A stretch of 64,000 nt of DNA from Angiostrongylus vasorum (GCA_018806985.1 JADANN010000032.1:276001-340000), one strand, 5' to 3'; shown: positions 1 through 12,515, numbered from the stretch's first letter. Program-made: numbers and translations. The notes: generated from the sequence alone by a model not told the origin.

Positions 1-312
1 GACAAAACTCCGGATTTGAGTGACACTTTCGCGACAACGCCAACTTCAAAGGCGCGTTGATTCGAGTCAAACACCTACAGCACGATTGTTTGCAATGATC
101 TGTTTCGTTTCGGACATTCACTGAGTCCAGCGGAATTGAGTACAACATAGCACGGAAAAAAAAACTTCACTGACTCTAAAAATGCCACCTCGCCAAAACG
201 TCGACCATAATAGAGCCTTGCAAACATAAATCGCATTATTCAACTACTAGCTAACATCAACGATTATTAATAGCATTTGCTCACATCATTCATGTTTTAC
301 TGATTTACAAAG

Positions 313-459
313 TGCCTTAATCTGGTTGGTGAACCGACCGTGATGCATTCCAAGTTACCGAATGAGGATGTTAAAATCGAATCAGAAGAAGACTACGTGC
401 TTGAAATGGAACGCAGACGAATCAAAGTGATTGGCTACATGTCTCCGCTACCAACTTGA
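313..459 (+). other. Protein-like open stretch ending in a stop, possible terminal exon
   Basis: A reading frame free of stops ends in TGA at 457-459. Its translation is acidic then basic, contains the string EEDYVLEMERRRIKVIGY, and looks more protein-like than its surroundings. An in-frame ATG lies at 343. The frame closes upstream at a TGA at 301-303, so the stretch could be a last exon of a gene beyond the left edge, but no strong splice acceptor is evident. I do not recognise the family. It could equally be chance or a decayed repeat. Confidence 0.2.
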
Positions 460-1766
460 CTTGTATACGTAATCGTAATATTTATGCCAACGTATCTTGA
501 ACGAAGCGAGAAAGTCAAAACATCAAAGCGCTCGGAAATGTAAGCAACGCGGTTCAGAAGTATCTCTAACAAATAAGACCATGTCAGCTCAAGTTACTTT
601 ACTGGCAACAAGCAATACATTCCCCGGTGAGCTCTTGCCCAAAACAGTAATAATGAAGAATTTCGTTAAAGTGCGTAGTTGTCCTTGTTCCTCACGAATG
701 AAGCAATTGCAAAAAATAGTATTTATGTAAGTTCTATAAAATAGGAATGTTGAAACATTACGTGCCACATACAACAATGAAGTGAAAGTAGATTCTCGGA
801 AAGTAAACAATTCATTGACTCCCAAAGCCAATCTTCAGTTCCTAAGTGGTTCTCGGAATGAGGATGACCATCTCGTAAACGGAAATTGATGGGAACAAGT
901 TAAGTCCTTCCGTTATAATACACATTTTACCACCCTGTAAATGTAGAAATAAGACTGTTACTGAAAGGCAGATTTAAACAGCATCGAATCTTCCAAGAAA
1001 TTAAACTTAGATCTGAGACTCGCGAACTCTAAATTAAATTTCTCCGGATGTCTAGTTGTGTCTAGAAAAACCACTCAAACAACCATTTCAATTTCTTTTC
1101 TCACTACTAGGGTTTCTAGAAAGACCACCGTAATGACAAATGAAGACTGACAATCTGAAAAAACGCTTGCGCAAAGACATACCTAAACTCCCACAAGAAT
1201 GACAGAACCAAGAAGAAAACTTGACAAAAAAAGCTTACATGAGTTGACATAAGAATCCCCAATAATAAATAAATCGATTAGTGATACTGACTGATTTCAC
1301 CTTTAATCCTACGAGAATATCAACAGAAAGAAGAACAGCGGAAGGGGAAAGGTGTCAACCGGCAGAGGTGAGAGTTTGGGCTCTAGAACCAATAACTCAC
1401 AGAACAAATTCCAGCCACATCCTAGTGGGAGCTGATAAGCAGTGGCACCACCTTTACATTTTCAGAGATAATCGTGAGAATCTGACCAATCTAAAACCAG
1501 TACAACAGCTACATCAAAGAAAGACGTGTACTATCGTGAGAAAAGAACAAAACATCTGGGCAAAAGAGAAGAAATCCAAAAGGCGCTTTCATTGTGCTTT
1601 TCATAAAGGCCAAATCGAATGAAAAAAATTTGTGAATCAGAGTCAACCATATGAATCACACGATTGTTATGAAGCTTAATAACGATGAAAAGAAAGAAAA
1701 TTAAACATGACACACAAGGATGCATCTATCAAAACATTACGTCGGCTTTCACAGATACCACAACAT
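460..1766. other. No gene recognised
   Basis: AT-rich sequence with only short chance reading frames on both strands. No domain, splice-phase pattern or repeat-family match was recognised. Confidence 0.4.
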
Positions 1767-1862
1767 GGCCTAGTAATGCTCTCCAGTAAAAGTAATTGAG
1801 TAACGGAATATTACGGCCTAGTAATGCTCTCCAGTAAAAGTAATTGAGTAACGGAATATTAC
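1767..1862. repeat. Exact 48-bp tandem duplication (two copies)
   Basis: The 48-bp unit beginning GGCCTAGTAATGCTC occupies 1767-1814 and is repeated base for base at 1815-1862. The perfect match implies a recent duplication or an assembly duplication. Confidence 0.9.
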
Positions 1863-2278
1863 GCTGTCAACTAATCCTACCAGAAAATGTTTCAGTCCTC
1901 CTACATGGTACTTTGCAAAGCATTCAGAATTCACAAGAATCTGAAGTATCTCCTAGAATACATAGGATCGGTAAGGAATTTATATGGAAACACGAGGAGG
2001 AACAACAGTCGAGTAAGACTAACGGTGGCATCTTTGTAGTTTCCTCCAATCACTAATAGCTTCCTATTTTCACGCCGATGATTTACAGTACAGACGTCTC
2101 CAATGTGTAAAGCAATATCGAACCAACATATTTAATAACAACAAAAAAGTTTAAATGGTACTGGAAACAAGACAGAGAAACTTCTCGGTAATGAACGTAG
2201 CACGTAGTTCCGTTGTACTTCCCAGTTCATTCAATTTCACAATATCGTTAGTGACAATACTTTATCTTATAAACACTC
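1863..2278. other. No gene recognised
   Basis: Short unsupported frames only. The stretch leads directly into the microsatellite. Confidence 0.4.
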
Positions 2279-2372
2279 TACATATACATACATGTATGTA
2301 CACACATACATACATACATATATACATACATACATACATACATACACACATATACATACATATACATACATA

Positions 2373-2404
<32 letters not shown>

Positions 2405-2406
2405 CA

Positions 2407-2438
<32 letters not shown>

Positions 2439-2572
2439 CATACATATACATACATACATGTACGTACATGTACATACATGTACACACACGTATATACATG
2501 TACATACATGTACATAAGTACATACATACATGCATACATACATACATATATACATACATACATACATACATA

Positions 2573-2604
<32 letters not shown>

Positions 2605-3172
2605 CATACATACATACATATACATACATATACATACATACATGTACATACATGTACATACATGTATACACACACACGTATATACATGTACATACATGTA
2701 CATACGTACATACATGCATACATACATACATACGTACATACATACATACATACATATACATACATATAATACATATACATACATACATGTACATACATGT
2801 ACATACATGTACACACACGTATATACATGTACATACATGTACATACGTACATACATGCATACATACATACATACATACATACATACATACATACATACAT
2901 ACATACATACATACATACATACGTACATACATACATACATACATACATATACATACATATAATACATATACATACATACATGTACATACATGTACATACA
3001 TGTACACACACGTATATACATGTACATACATGTACATACGTACATACATACATGCATACATACATACATACGTACATACATACGTACATACATACATACA
3101 TACATACATGTGTATATGTGTATATATATACATATACATATGTATATACATACACATATATATACATGTATA
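2279..3172. repeat. CATA/TACA microsatellite, about 0.9 kb
   Basis: Almost uninterrupted tetranucleotide CATA (TATG on the other strand), with interspersed TACATG, CGTA and CACA variants. Higher-order blocks recur: a segment with ACATGTAC runs, ACACACGTATATAC and CATACGTACATACATGC is seen several times (about 2450-2530, 2640-2720, 2790-2860, 2970-3055), so the array also expanded in larger units. It produces long reading frames in all phases made almost only of Tyr, Ile, His, Thr, Met, Cys and Val; these are artefacts. Confidence 0.97.
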
Positions 3173-3174
3173 AC

Positions 3175-5235
3175 CCAAGCTACCCACTCTTCAGCTACTC
3201 TTTATGTGTAATTATTGATGCTTTCTCCATTTATAATAATGGATATATTACATTATCTAGACAACTTCGAGATTACCACAACCTACTGCGAAGAAGCGAA
3301 AAAGAGGCAAATTTCAACTCTGAGTGATTTATCAAATACTACTTCTAAGGAAATTTTTCAAACCTCCTTGAGAAATTCTTCAAAAATTTACGACCAGAAT
3401 GCCATGAAAACGAGGGTGACGGGAAACCGAATCCATAATATCCATGAAAGGAAAAAGGTTACCATGGTATAACTCTAACTGTTTTCGGAAAATATGACGT
3501 TTTCAAAGATTTGTCTCCTTCTTGATAAACGAAAAGGTCGCAGCCGGAACTGTTCTTTGGCGTTCCCACATCGCTTCACAAAAAACTATAAATTTGATTT
3601 AACAGTAAAAGTAACCATTACAGAAAAAAGAAAACGTGAATCTCGCGACATGGAAACAGACGACATTGATTTTAGTGTACACGAACAAGAACAAGGTTAT
3701 GTAGGCGACTGGATCACTTGCGGTCTCGACGATGCTAGGAAACACGAGAATGATGGACAGACCTCACTTGGGAAAGAATCACATTTCACGGTAGCCTTGG
3801 CAATGAAGCCTTCAACTAAGCTCGCCTGGTGCGTGTGTGCTTCCAGCACTACAAACGACGGGTACTAACTTCCCTTTTAGCCGATTATTGATGATTTTCC
3901 ACTCAGTGATACAGAGGTCACGAAAGGAATAGAAATGGTGGAACCATCTTCCTGAGAATGGGTAGTGTTGTAAAATTTATATCCCATTTCATCACTCTAA
4001 AATTTCATTTTTGCTAAGGTCAGCTTACTTACATCCTAAAGAGTCGTATTGCTTAAGCTAAGATTAGTGAACGAATTGGAACTTTAAGCTTACACCTTAG
4101 TAAAACAGGAAGTAAAAAGCCACAGTGGAAATCTCAAAGCCATCCGAACCCGCTGGAAAACTTTCACTCTGAGCTCATCAAGGGTGAGGTCTCAGGGATT
4201 TCTTGACCCAGCTATCAACGGTAGTAATGACAATGTAGGGAAAACGGAAATGCAACAATCAAAATGGAAAACTGAAAAAAGCTAATCGCTCATTGTCATG
4301 CTCTCCCACCCACAGTGGAAATCGCAGTTCCAATTAAACTGCTAATGAATGGCTGCTGCTTTGAGACATTAGAGTGAGTGGCTTTTTTCCTTCCCACTAG
4401 TTCCACAATTCTACATTGGTATACCGAACAAGTGCCCATATCACCCTAAAAATACTATTAGAATAAAGTACAGTTCTTTTCTTAAATATCTGCAAATGAC
4501 AAAAGCATGGGAAGATCTTTCTGCTAAAGCCTTCCGCTATGAGGAATCCATGTCATAAAATCGAAACGGAAGAATAGATGGCCACACAGGACTGTGAGAA
4601 TCGCGTAGTTGCAAATGGTAGCGAAAACATTAAAGAACAGAAATATAAGAAATGAAGAAGATTGGACACCACGAAATTCCATTATGGAAGCGAAGCACTG
4701 ACGACCAGAAAAGGTTTAACTCCATCAAGGTCAACTGTATTGAGTACCAACCATTTGCTACTACACGGCACCACTTTGGTTCTGGTTCAGTACCAACCAA
4801 AACATTCTCGTTTCTTGTATGAACGTTTCCCTAAGCTTGAACATCATTCATCTTATTCCATATGTTGAGAAATAAAACAAAATAACTCATCAGAAGAAAA
4901 ACGCCCGGTTCCCATAAAATACAGCAGAAAAAAAACCACAAACTATAGCTTACATCATTTTCCAGGAAGCATTCCAATACCTCCATCGTTTATGCCCTTA
5001 TCAGTTCTTAAAACCCACAAACGAATACCGTTATGTTAGGAATTTGACAAAACGATCAAATAATTGTAGAGAAACAACGGATATAGCGGAAGGGCGAATA
5101 TCACTGCTTTCCTGCTCGGAAAGAAAACGCCTAAATCAAACCGTGAAGAAAAGAAGGCTAGCATAAATCCTTTTCGAAAGGTGCTACGGACCGAAATCGT
5201 TGACAAGTTCCGTTTCTCTACAGATCTTTACCGGA
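3175..5235. other. No gene recognised
   Basis: The longest frame here is at 3494-3868 (+, 124 codons). It has no recognised domain, no paired splice signals and no repeat partner in the window, and I treat it as chance. The rest is unassigned AT-rich sequence. Confidence 0.35.
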
Positions 5236-5440
5236 TTTTGAGCTGTTTCAAATTAAACTGAAGAATGGGACAAAACAAGCCTGAGGTGTTCTCAGATGTT
5301 GTCCCATAGAAATGTCCCAGGTAAATTGATTGAAGAACTTCGAGCTGTTTCAAGTCAGACTGAAAAATAGAATTCAGACAGACATGACAAGTTTTCAGTG
5401 TTGTCACGAAGAAATGTCCCATGTAATTTAACTAAAGAGC
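5236..5440. repeat. Diverged tandem duplication, two units of about 100 bp
   Basis: Unit 1 (about 5238-5335) and unit 2 (about 5340-5440) share GAGCTGTTTCAA, a central TGTTGTC block, GAAATGTCCCA and a GTAAATTGA/GTAATTTAA block in the same order, with substitutions and small gaps between them. This is an old local duplication. Confidence 0.7.
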
Positions 5441-5684
5441 TCTAACACATGTATGTATTTACTCGTGGACACCGTACCATCTGGACTGATATAGAATGGA
5501 AACAAAGTAGCAGGCAAAAACGACATAAATATTCACTTTGATCAGGTTTTTGCCAAGACAGAAAAATTGAAATTCTCATTGGTTCATTCCCTTCACACTA
5601 AACTCTTCATGTTCACGGTGGAGAATGTTCAGTGAAAGTGGGAAAAGAAGAAGACATTTCCATTTCACACGACCGACTTTCTAT

Positions 5685-5825
5685 TAACGTCGGCATTGAT
5701 CGAACAATTCCTTATATTCTTGTTGAGCAAACATGAGGTGTTATTTATTCTTTACTCATTATCAAGCTGACGTCTTGGCGGTTTTCGCCTCCCCCAAACG
5801 GCTGGAAAGTTCAAGTTGACCCCAA
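5685..5825 (-). repeat. Family D unit (Penelope-like terminal repeat), minus
   Basis: In minus orientation it reads AACTTGAACTTTCCAGCC, then a GGCGAAAACCGCC-type block, then a sequence ending TTGCTCAACAAGAATA. This matches the D units at 13870-14060, 19110-19250, 25130-25310 and 41640-41815. It is a solitary copy here with no reverse transcriptase nearby. Confidence 0.65.
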
Positions 5826-5859
5826 TTTACCCATTTCCATTTCAGATTTTATTTTTTAG

Positions 5860-6230
5860 TCATTTCTTCCTTGAAAGTTCGGCGAAAAAAAGAAACCGCT
5901 GTTTGTACATTATTTATTTGATCCGTCTTCACGTCTACTGTGCAGATCCCAGTTCTTCTCACATTCTATTTGTTTCCTCGCATGCACTGTACACGAAGAT
6001 CTTCCAAGTTTTTTACGTGTGGCTTCGGTTACTGTTTGAAGAATTTTATTTCGTCTTGAATGTCGTAGAATGCTGGTCGAAAAAATTCTTCCTGGAGTTC
6101 TGAGATAGCCAGAGTCAGTGATTTTTTTCCCAGATAAGGCCAGCATCAATTTCCCGACCCCGGAGGGATGAGAGGCTTGGTTGGCCCGCAGTGGAATCGA
6201 ACTACCACCATGTGTACCGCTGCTTGTACA
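5860..6230. repeat. Family E, old interspersed repeat fragment
   Basis: Shares ordered blocks with 56600-56800: GTCTTCA(C/T)(G/A)T(C/T)TACTGT, TTCGTTTCCTCGCAT-like, ACGAAG(A/G)TCTTC. Its end shares GTGAGAGGCTTGG-type sequence with 42240-42275. It also yields an 80-codon frame on each strand with no recognised domain. Its class is unknown. Confidence 0.4.
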
Positions 6231-8700
6231 TAACCATAGGAAATGGCAGAAAAAAAAACCACGGAATATTTAAGATATTCCTGGAAGAGGCAAGCTCATT
6301 ACACGAAAGACGAGGTTTTTTTCTGATAACAGAATCCTGGTGTGTTCAGTTTTTTTTAATTTTTAAAATCAACGTTCCAAGCCGTCAATATGGTTGACAA
6401 GGAAGTCACCATCAACCAGTAGATGATTAAACACCACTAGACAAAACTACTATCCTTCCTAAAATGTGCTTAACCTTGTTCTACTGCAATAAACAAGAAG
6501 GTGTCTCAACTCAAGATTCTTCAAACGCAACCCAAGCAGATTATAAGTGAATATTTTAGTGATCGGCAAGTCGCTTCACAGACGTCCATATTGCCCAGAT
6601 TTTCGGCATCACAGGTAAAATTGCAGTTCAGGAACGAATTCTAAGGAAGCTTGTTCAATTACAGGCTGGAGAAGATTCTAAAGCTCTTAAACCGATCAGG
6701 ACAAAGACAATAGAAATGGAGTATGACGCCTCGTCTTACTGCGAATCAAACTCAAACTCGTAGTAAAGCAGCCATTCGCTTTGCTTTGGTGTCAGTCAAG
6801 TTCAAGAGAGATGAGAACCGTTCAATAACGAACTAACGAACTAAGTGCAAGACAATGCAACTGAAGCCTGAAATCGACGATGTGACAGAACGGCGGAAGG
6901 CCAAGGTAAGCAGTGCGTGGCCAAGGCAGCACTGTTACCATGTCAACACAATCAGCCAGCCAGCAGTAACGCCCGTCTACCCGTCTACTCTCCTTCCTTA
7001 GATACCAGTTCGTCGAACGGAACATACACAGAATGGTAGTGAGAAACGCGATATCTACAGCCATAAGTGCCACATAGGATACTGTGGATTAAAAGTTCAC
7101 ACTGATGAAACCCGATGAATTCAGAGATCTTAAGCACGACATGATACTAGGCAGAACTCAACGATGAGATGAGAAATGGCGTGAAATGTCTGCACTACAA
7201 GCTCATGAACGTAGTAGAAAAATCACCGGATCCATCAATGAGACAGTGGTAAAAGAAAAAAAGAAAGAATATGAGTAAAAGGATGCTTCGTTTCAGTAAG
7301 AAAGTCTACGCGTAGAAGTTTTTTAAACGTTGCTATTAACTATAAGACTTTGGAAAACAGCTGATGAACCGAGTGACATAGAGGAAAACGAAACCCTAGT
7401 GGAACAAGTAATTTCAGTTCCAGAAGGACAACTCTTCCTTTCAGAATCTTAACTAACTTCAATGCAAACAAACAACAAAGGCAAAAACCCGGAGAGAGGC
7501 AGTGTTCCTGTACCGGATACGAAATCACAAACTGTCCAGTTGTATGAGTAGAAGGAAAAGCTGCTGTGAAAAAAGAAAATGTTTCTATGACATCTACAGC
7601 CGTACGACTTTCGAATCATCTCTAACGACCCTAGAACGATAGCACCACAGAGTTCTCAGAACACATATATGGATTTTCTTAGAGTCATTAAATCATCCGG
7701 AATTACCTTATGGGATAGGGTTAAGCTTAAATACTAGCTAGAACTAACACGATGCAACACATCGGGATTGGAGCACGATGTGGAACCAACGAATCAACCA
7801 GCGATTGTCGCTTGATAGCAAAGATCAGATTCCGAGAGAAGCAACACAACTTGGTGATTTCAACGATGAACTTCTACAAATCTCTTTTGCCAACGTTATA
7901 TATTATTTAATCAAATACACCCTGAATCAACTTGACGAAGACGTCGAAACGTTAGCCGAATAGAAGTTCGTGCCAACCTCGTGTCAGCCCAATCATGTAA
8001 AAAGAAGTATTACGCAAGATTCACTAAGTTCACTAGAATGGAAGGACCACGAAGAACCTGGGGACAGAGGGGCCTAGATACTTATGTACTCCAATTCACT
8101 GATAAGAAATCAGACATGAAAACAATCTTCCCCTCCTTGCTATTTATTCCTTTAATGGGCAAAAAAAAGAAAAAACCAGGAAAAACCTAACCACTGTTCA
8201 TTTCTAAGATTACTAGGGTTCATCTGATGTCAACAGACACAATTCTGAGTTCCAACCACCGATGATTCAGTTCAATGACGAGTTTAATTAAGTTAATGAA
8301 TAATAAATTAGTAGTTATGCAGCTGCGAAATGAAATGTTAGAGGTGATTAGGAACGCCTGTACTTTCCCTCTCAGAAGTATTGATATAACTACTAATCCT
8401 CAGAGACGAAAAAAGCTTGAAGAGAATCCACACGAGTAAAACAATCAGGTAAAGAATGAAATGACATGAATGAATGAATGAATAGAAGGATTAGAGAGAA
8501 GTTTTGAGGCGATTTCAATTTACTGGAAGCTGTGGAAGATGGTTCAACAACGAAGACACTTAGTTCACCGTTTGCTCTCGGATTCTGGATCAGAAATCCT
8601 CAATCTGCCCGATGTTTAAGGGAGAGATTCTGCGACTTCTAAGCAATGATGACGTGCTGACAGTTCAGCAATGACTTTAGGAAAGTGAGGAGGACTGGAA
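6231..8700. other. No gene recognised
   Basis: Mostly unassigned. A short D-like block (GAAGACGTCGAAACGTTAGCC) split around 7935-7962 resembles the one at 12455-12480 and may be a decayed terminal repeat. Short frames on both strands lack domains or splice structure. Confidence 0.35.
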
Positions 8701-8744
8701 ACACGGATATGGCTATAGGAAAACGAAAGTACGATGAAGAGGAT

Positions 8745-9010
8745 GAGGAGGGAGGAAGAGAACCGCCCAGCGAGCATCACGTGTGACGGCGGCCGTGCGC
8801 GCGTGTCTCCGCAGCCGCCGTCGCACTCACGAGTCTCTGCGCGTCTGTTGTCACTCACGCCAACGCGGCCCCCTCGTCCGCACTCTGTCTGTCAGCGTCT
8901 CGCCGTCCGCCGTCACTTCCAATCTCCTGCTCATGCTCTCTCTTTCTTTGTCTCTCTCTCCCTTTCTTTCCGATCATCTTCTCGCGGAATGTCTCCTCCA
9001 TAAATATGTC
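8745..9010. promoter_or_regulatory. GC-rich, CpG-rich, pyrimidine-rich island, candidate promoter
   Basis: In an otherwise AT-rich region this stretch is strikingly rich in CG dinucleotides (GGCGGCCGTGCGCGCG at about 8788-8803), contains a CACGTG palindrome (8779-8784) and passes into a CT-rich tract (8930-8970). A possible exon end AAG/GTTTTC follows near 9030. Such islands in compact worm genomes often mark promoters or 5' exons. No coding exon is recognised within it, so which gene, if any, it serves is unknown. Confidence 0.4.
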
Positions 9011-9454
9011 TGTCGGTCATTTCCATCAAGGTTTTCGTCTGGTTATGTTGACCTAATCTACTTTTTTTCTGCGTGCGTGAAGTGATCTCGTCTGAATGTT
9101 CAACGTGAGCATCGCTAGAGTTCCTTTGTGAACCGCTTCCGCAAAAGTGCATTTCGACATTTCTGGAACATCGTAGAACTCACTAGATAATCCCATGATA
9201 TGTGTTTGCACAGCTTTTCAGCAAAACTAAATATTTGTGCCAAAGTACGTGTTATTAAATCAGTGAACAATAACAGATCACTTGTACTGTCTGGTAGTCG
9301 ACAGCGTTCCATTTTGTGCCACCAACACAAAAGTGATTTCGAAAAACTCCTTCATTGAAGAGATCTGAATGGAGAATAAATCAACCATAGGGTTAAAGCA
9401 TTTTTAAGACGTTCGGTTTTCTCCAAATGATGATCAACTGTTTTCTTACTCACA

Positions 9455-9612
9455 CCTCGTTGGTGTAGTGGTTAGGACGTGAGCCCCCGGAAAGAGTAAT
9501 CGTGGGTTCGACTCTGGGATGGAGTATGGGTTTTGCAATTATCGCAGCATTATTTTGGTTGTAATTCACATAGTACTCTGCAGTAAAATAAATAACGGGC
9601 TGTAAATAAAAA
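9455..9612 (+). repeat. Family B tRNA-like SINE copy, plus
   Basis: Begins CCTCGTTGGTGTAGTGGTTAGG (box A-like), has GGGTTCGACTC (box B-like) about 50 bp later, and ends with a GTAAATAAAAA tail. The post-tRNA part (TTTGCAATTATCGCAGCATTATTTTGGTTG) matches family B copies elsewhere in reverse. It is called a SINE rather than a tRNA gene because of this body and tail and a weak cloverleaf. Confidence 0.75.
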
Positions 9613-10798
9613 TTTAAACATTGTGGTTTCTTAGGAACACTTGGGACATTCTTAGACAACATAGCCCTACACGTTGTCTGCCAGATGTCCGTGAAGGCAG
9701 AGAACACAGGCGGCTGACGTCCCATTGTGAGTAGAGGTCCCTTACTTGCCGAAAGATCGCTAGCGAAAACCACTTCGGGAGAAGAATTTCACTACTTGAA
9801 GTGTTATTCTTTAAAAATCTCTTACTTGGCTATTAATATCGATTTTTGTTCATTTGTCAATGAAACTGAGCTCAGATTTGCCGACCACATGGCGAACGGC
9901 TGTCGATAGTCCATCATTTCTCACGAATATCTATCCTTTGAGCAATCCCTTCAGTTCAGTTCCTTCTTTCTTTGCATTTTTTGGCAAGTACTCCATCATT
10001 TTAACTGTAACAATTGAAAACGTCATATTCGGTTAGAGAAACTATCACTTTCTCAAGCCTCTGTAACGTGGTATGATTTTCCTATTATTTATGGATTACA
10101 TATCTGATGGCGCTTTTCACATCTGAAGATGTCTTCCTCTTCTTTTTTCTTCTTCCTCTCCTTCTTCTTCTTACATATCTGATCTTCTGTAGCTTCTGAG
10201 TCTGCGCTCTTTCACAGTAGAATTGACGTGGCGATTTTCCACTGATTCCAACTTTTTTGCTACTCGTGCTCACAGGACTTTGATCAGTTTTGTCTCCAAT
10301 TTTCTCCATAACGTTAATGAAAGTGATTGGATTGGGCTGGCCAGCTGGCCAGAGCTATGTAGATCTCGGCGCATCCAGATGTTTTCGATTTTGGAGGCAC
10401 TACCTCCCCGTTCACTTTGATGACGCGACGATATTCGCTCGTTTCTAAGGAATAAAAACAGAACTTAAGTGAGTAAATGAGCCAGATTTAAAGGTTAAAA
10501 TAAATTGAAAGGCAACATTAGTACACGGAGGTTTCTTTTTCAATTTGAAAGTTTATTTGTCGTCAACTTCTACGGTACTTCTTATTTCGAGGGGAAATGA
10601 ATTCGCACTGGATTTATGCTTAGGGCACTAGTAAATTAATTCCAGTAAATCAGTGCTGTTGAAATTTCTCCAGATGTTTTACTAAGTTCTTCCTTCATTG
10701 CTCTACCATGTTTAATATTTTATGTGCACCAAAACTGCACTATAATTCTGGATCAGGACAGAAACCTTCCGATACTTGTTAATAAATATTGTTTGGAA
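9613..10798. other. No gene recognised
   Basis: Contains a pyrimidine-rich run (about 10130-10175) and short frames only. Confidence 0.35.
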
Positions 10799-10810
10799 GA
10801 CGTTTTAGAA

Positions 10811-11089
10811 GGGCGTGTGGCACAGTGGTCGGATGCGCCCTGCAGCACCCACTTGGGATCGATCCCCACGCCCCATGCTCACCAAGCCTTCCATCCCTCC
10901 GAGATCAGCTAATTGGTAGCATACGTGTCTGGGAGGATAGCATCACTGGCTCGGTATATCGCTAGGCCACCGCGAGTCATTGTAAAGGTCAGATATGCAT
11001 TCAATCACCTCCAAACGATGCTTAACGAAGTCGAATGCAAGGCGCATCTTTCAAGGATTGATCAATGCCGAGAGCTTTTAGAGCTTTAG
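10811..11089 (+). repeat. Family A tRNA-derived SINE with target-site duplication
   Basis: Head GGGCGTGTGGCACAGTGG (box A-like) and GGGATCGATCCC (box B-like), followed by the shared body (CCTTCCATCCCTCCG, AATTGGTA, CACCGCGAGTCATTGTAAAGG, GAAGTCGAATGCAAGGCGCATC) and a tail ending in GAGAGCTTTTAGAGC. It is flanked by a near-perfect 12-bp duplication, GACGTTTTAGAA (10799-10810) and GACGTCTTAGAA (11090-11101), showing insertion by retroposition. Confidence 0.85.
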
Positions 11090-11345
11090 GACGTCTTAGA
11101 AATTAAAATTTATCTGGAGAAGGTCTATCAGTGGGACATCGCAGTGTCTAATAAGGCTATGCCGTATAACATCGATGGAACTTTAACACTATTTTTTTCA
11201 GACAGATTTCTGAAGACTTTTTGTAACCCCAACACTGCATCTTGAAAGAAGCTGCGCAAAACCATCGCAACTCAATCATACGTTAATGGGAAGTAGAGTC
11301 GTTAAAAAATCAATAAACTCACTTTTCAGAGCTTTTCGCTCTTAA

Positions 11346-11632
11346 GGGGCGCGTATAACGCAGTGGTTAGATGTCTCCTCCAAAATACACGTGGTCATTG
11401 TTTCGATCCCCCGTCCCAGGCTCACCAAACCTTCCATCCGTTCGCGGTCGACAAATTGGTAACAGATCTGTCTGGGAGGTGTGGCAGCACTGGTGCTATA
11501 CATCGGCAGGCCACTGCGAGTCACTGTATGGGCCACAAATGCATTTAATGACCTCTAACGATGAAGTCGAATGCATGGCGCATCCCTCAGGAGTCGATCT
11601 ACGTCGTACCCTTTACCCTTTACGCTTTTAGT
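11346..11632 (+). repeat. Family A tRNA-derived SINE
   Basis: Second copy of the same family in the same orientation: GGCGCGTATAACGCAGTGG, GTTTCGATCCCC, CCTTCCATCCG, CACTGCGAGTCA, GAAGTCGAATGCATGGCG. The tail is rich in CCCTTTA and ends near CGCTTTTAG. Confidence 0.85.
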
Positions 11633-12099
11633 CTTAGTTGTCCATGACGAAAGTCGTCACATGTCTGTGCACCCCACTACCTTATTCATTCGATTCGGCG
11701 TCTTGCAACTGTTACCCCATAGAGATACTCAGGTTCGTTTGTAGATTCCACTACAGCTTCACGATCTGGCTTCAGATCTCTTCACTGAAGTGATGTGTGC
11801 TGTTTAGGCGTGGTTCTTATGTTAGTCGTGATAGAGTGTTGGCAGTTCTTCACCACCGTCGAATACTGGCCTTAGTTGATCTGAGTAAGGTTTACTTCTT
11901 TGCGACTAAATTTCTTCCAGGACGGGAGCGATTCCCATGTTTAGTCGATCGCCGTTCTATGAATAGCGTTCACACCAACAGACTAATATTTTGCGCATAT
12001 GTGTTTCTGTCAATATTTTAGAACAGTATACTCCAAAATATCTCAAAAAACCGGCTTCCCTTTAACCTCGGCATAACTAGTCAACGTGTATTCTTTCAT
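11633..12099. other. No gene recognised
   Basis: Unassigned sequence with a chance 74-codon frame at 11797-12021. Confidence 0.35.
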
Positions 12100-12515
12100 T
12101 GATAAGCTAACACAGAGTTGATAAGCAACCTTATTCGGCTAAAGTTCTGACGTCTCCGTCTTCCTCAAAGCTGATCCTCCAAGTCGATGGTCCACAGTCG
12201 TTCGTACTCTCGACTTGGTGCATTCGTCGTTGTATCGACTCGAATCTTCTTCAGTGGAGCGCCGCTCGTGTGACTCCAGCTCACCCGGCTGTGCTGCTTA
12301 TACAGGACGCTTGTCGTTGATAGTTGTTATGCGGTGATAATAACTTGTTTTCTTCTGAAAATCTGTCCTGGAAAAGTCGGTATCATTATCAACTAGCACA
12401 GAACGAGAGTGCGAAGAATAGTAGACTTCCCACACGGCTCATCGGCTCTGAGGAAGATGAAGACGTCGAAACATTGGCCGAATAAAGTTCTTCATCATCC
12501 TTCTGTTAACTTCCC
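12100..12515. repeat. D-like inverted repeat (hairpin unit)
   Basis: The left arm (about 12105-12175) contains ATTCGGCTAAAGTTCTGACG and TCTTCCTCAAAGC. The right arm (about 12445-12490) contains GCTCTGAGGAAGATGAAG, ACGTCGAAACATTGG and CCGAATAAAG, the reverse complement with substitutions. The 270-bp loop is GC-richer than the surroundings. The arms resemble Penelope-associated family D, and 24090-24160 carries a related single arm. Confidence 0.6.

Noticed and set aside
2155..3327. Several long reading frames of up to 306 codons on both strands, made of Tyr/Ile/His/Thr or Met/Tyr/Val/Cys
   Set aside because: They are translations of the CATA microsatellite in all phases and have no coding signal beyond the repeat.
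3494..3868. 124-codon plus frame as a possible small gene
   Set aside because: No recognised domain, no paired splice signals, and composition like the flanking non-coding DNA.
9455..9530. Functional tRNA gene
   Set aside because: The box A and box B-like blocks belong to a dispersed family whose post-tRNA body and tail recur elsewhere, and a sound cloverleaf could not be drawn by eye.
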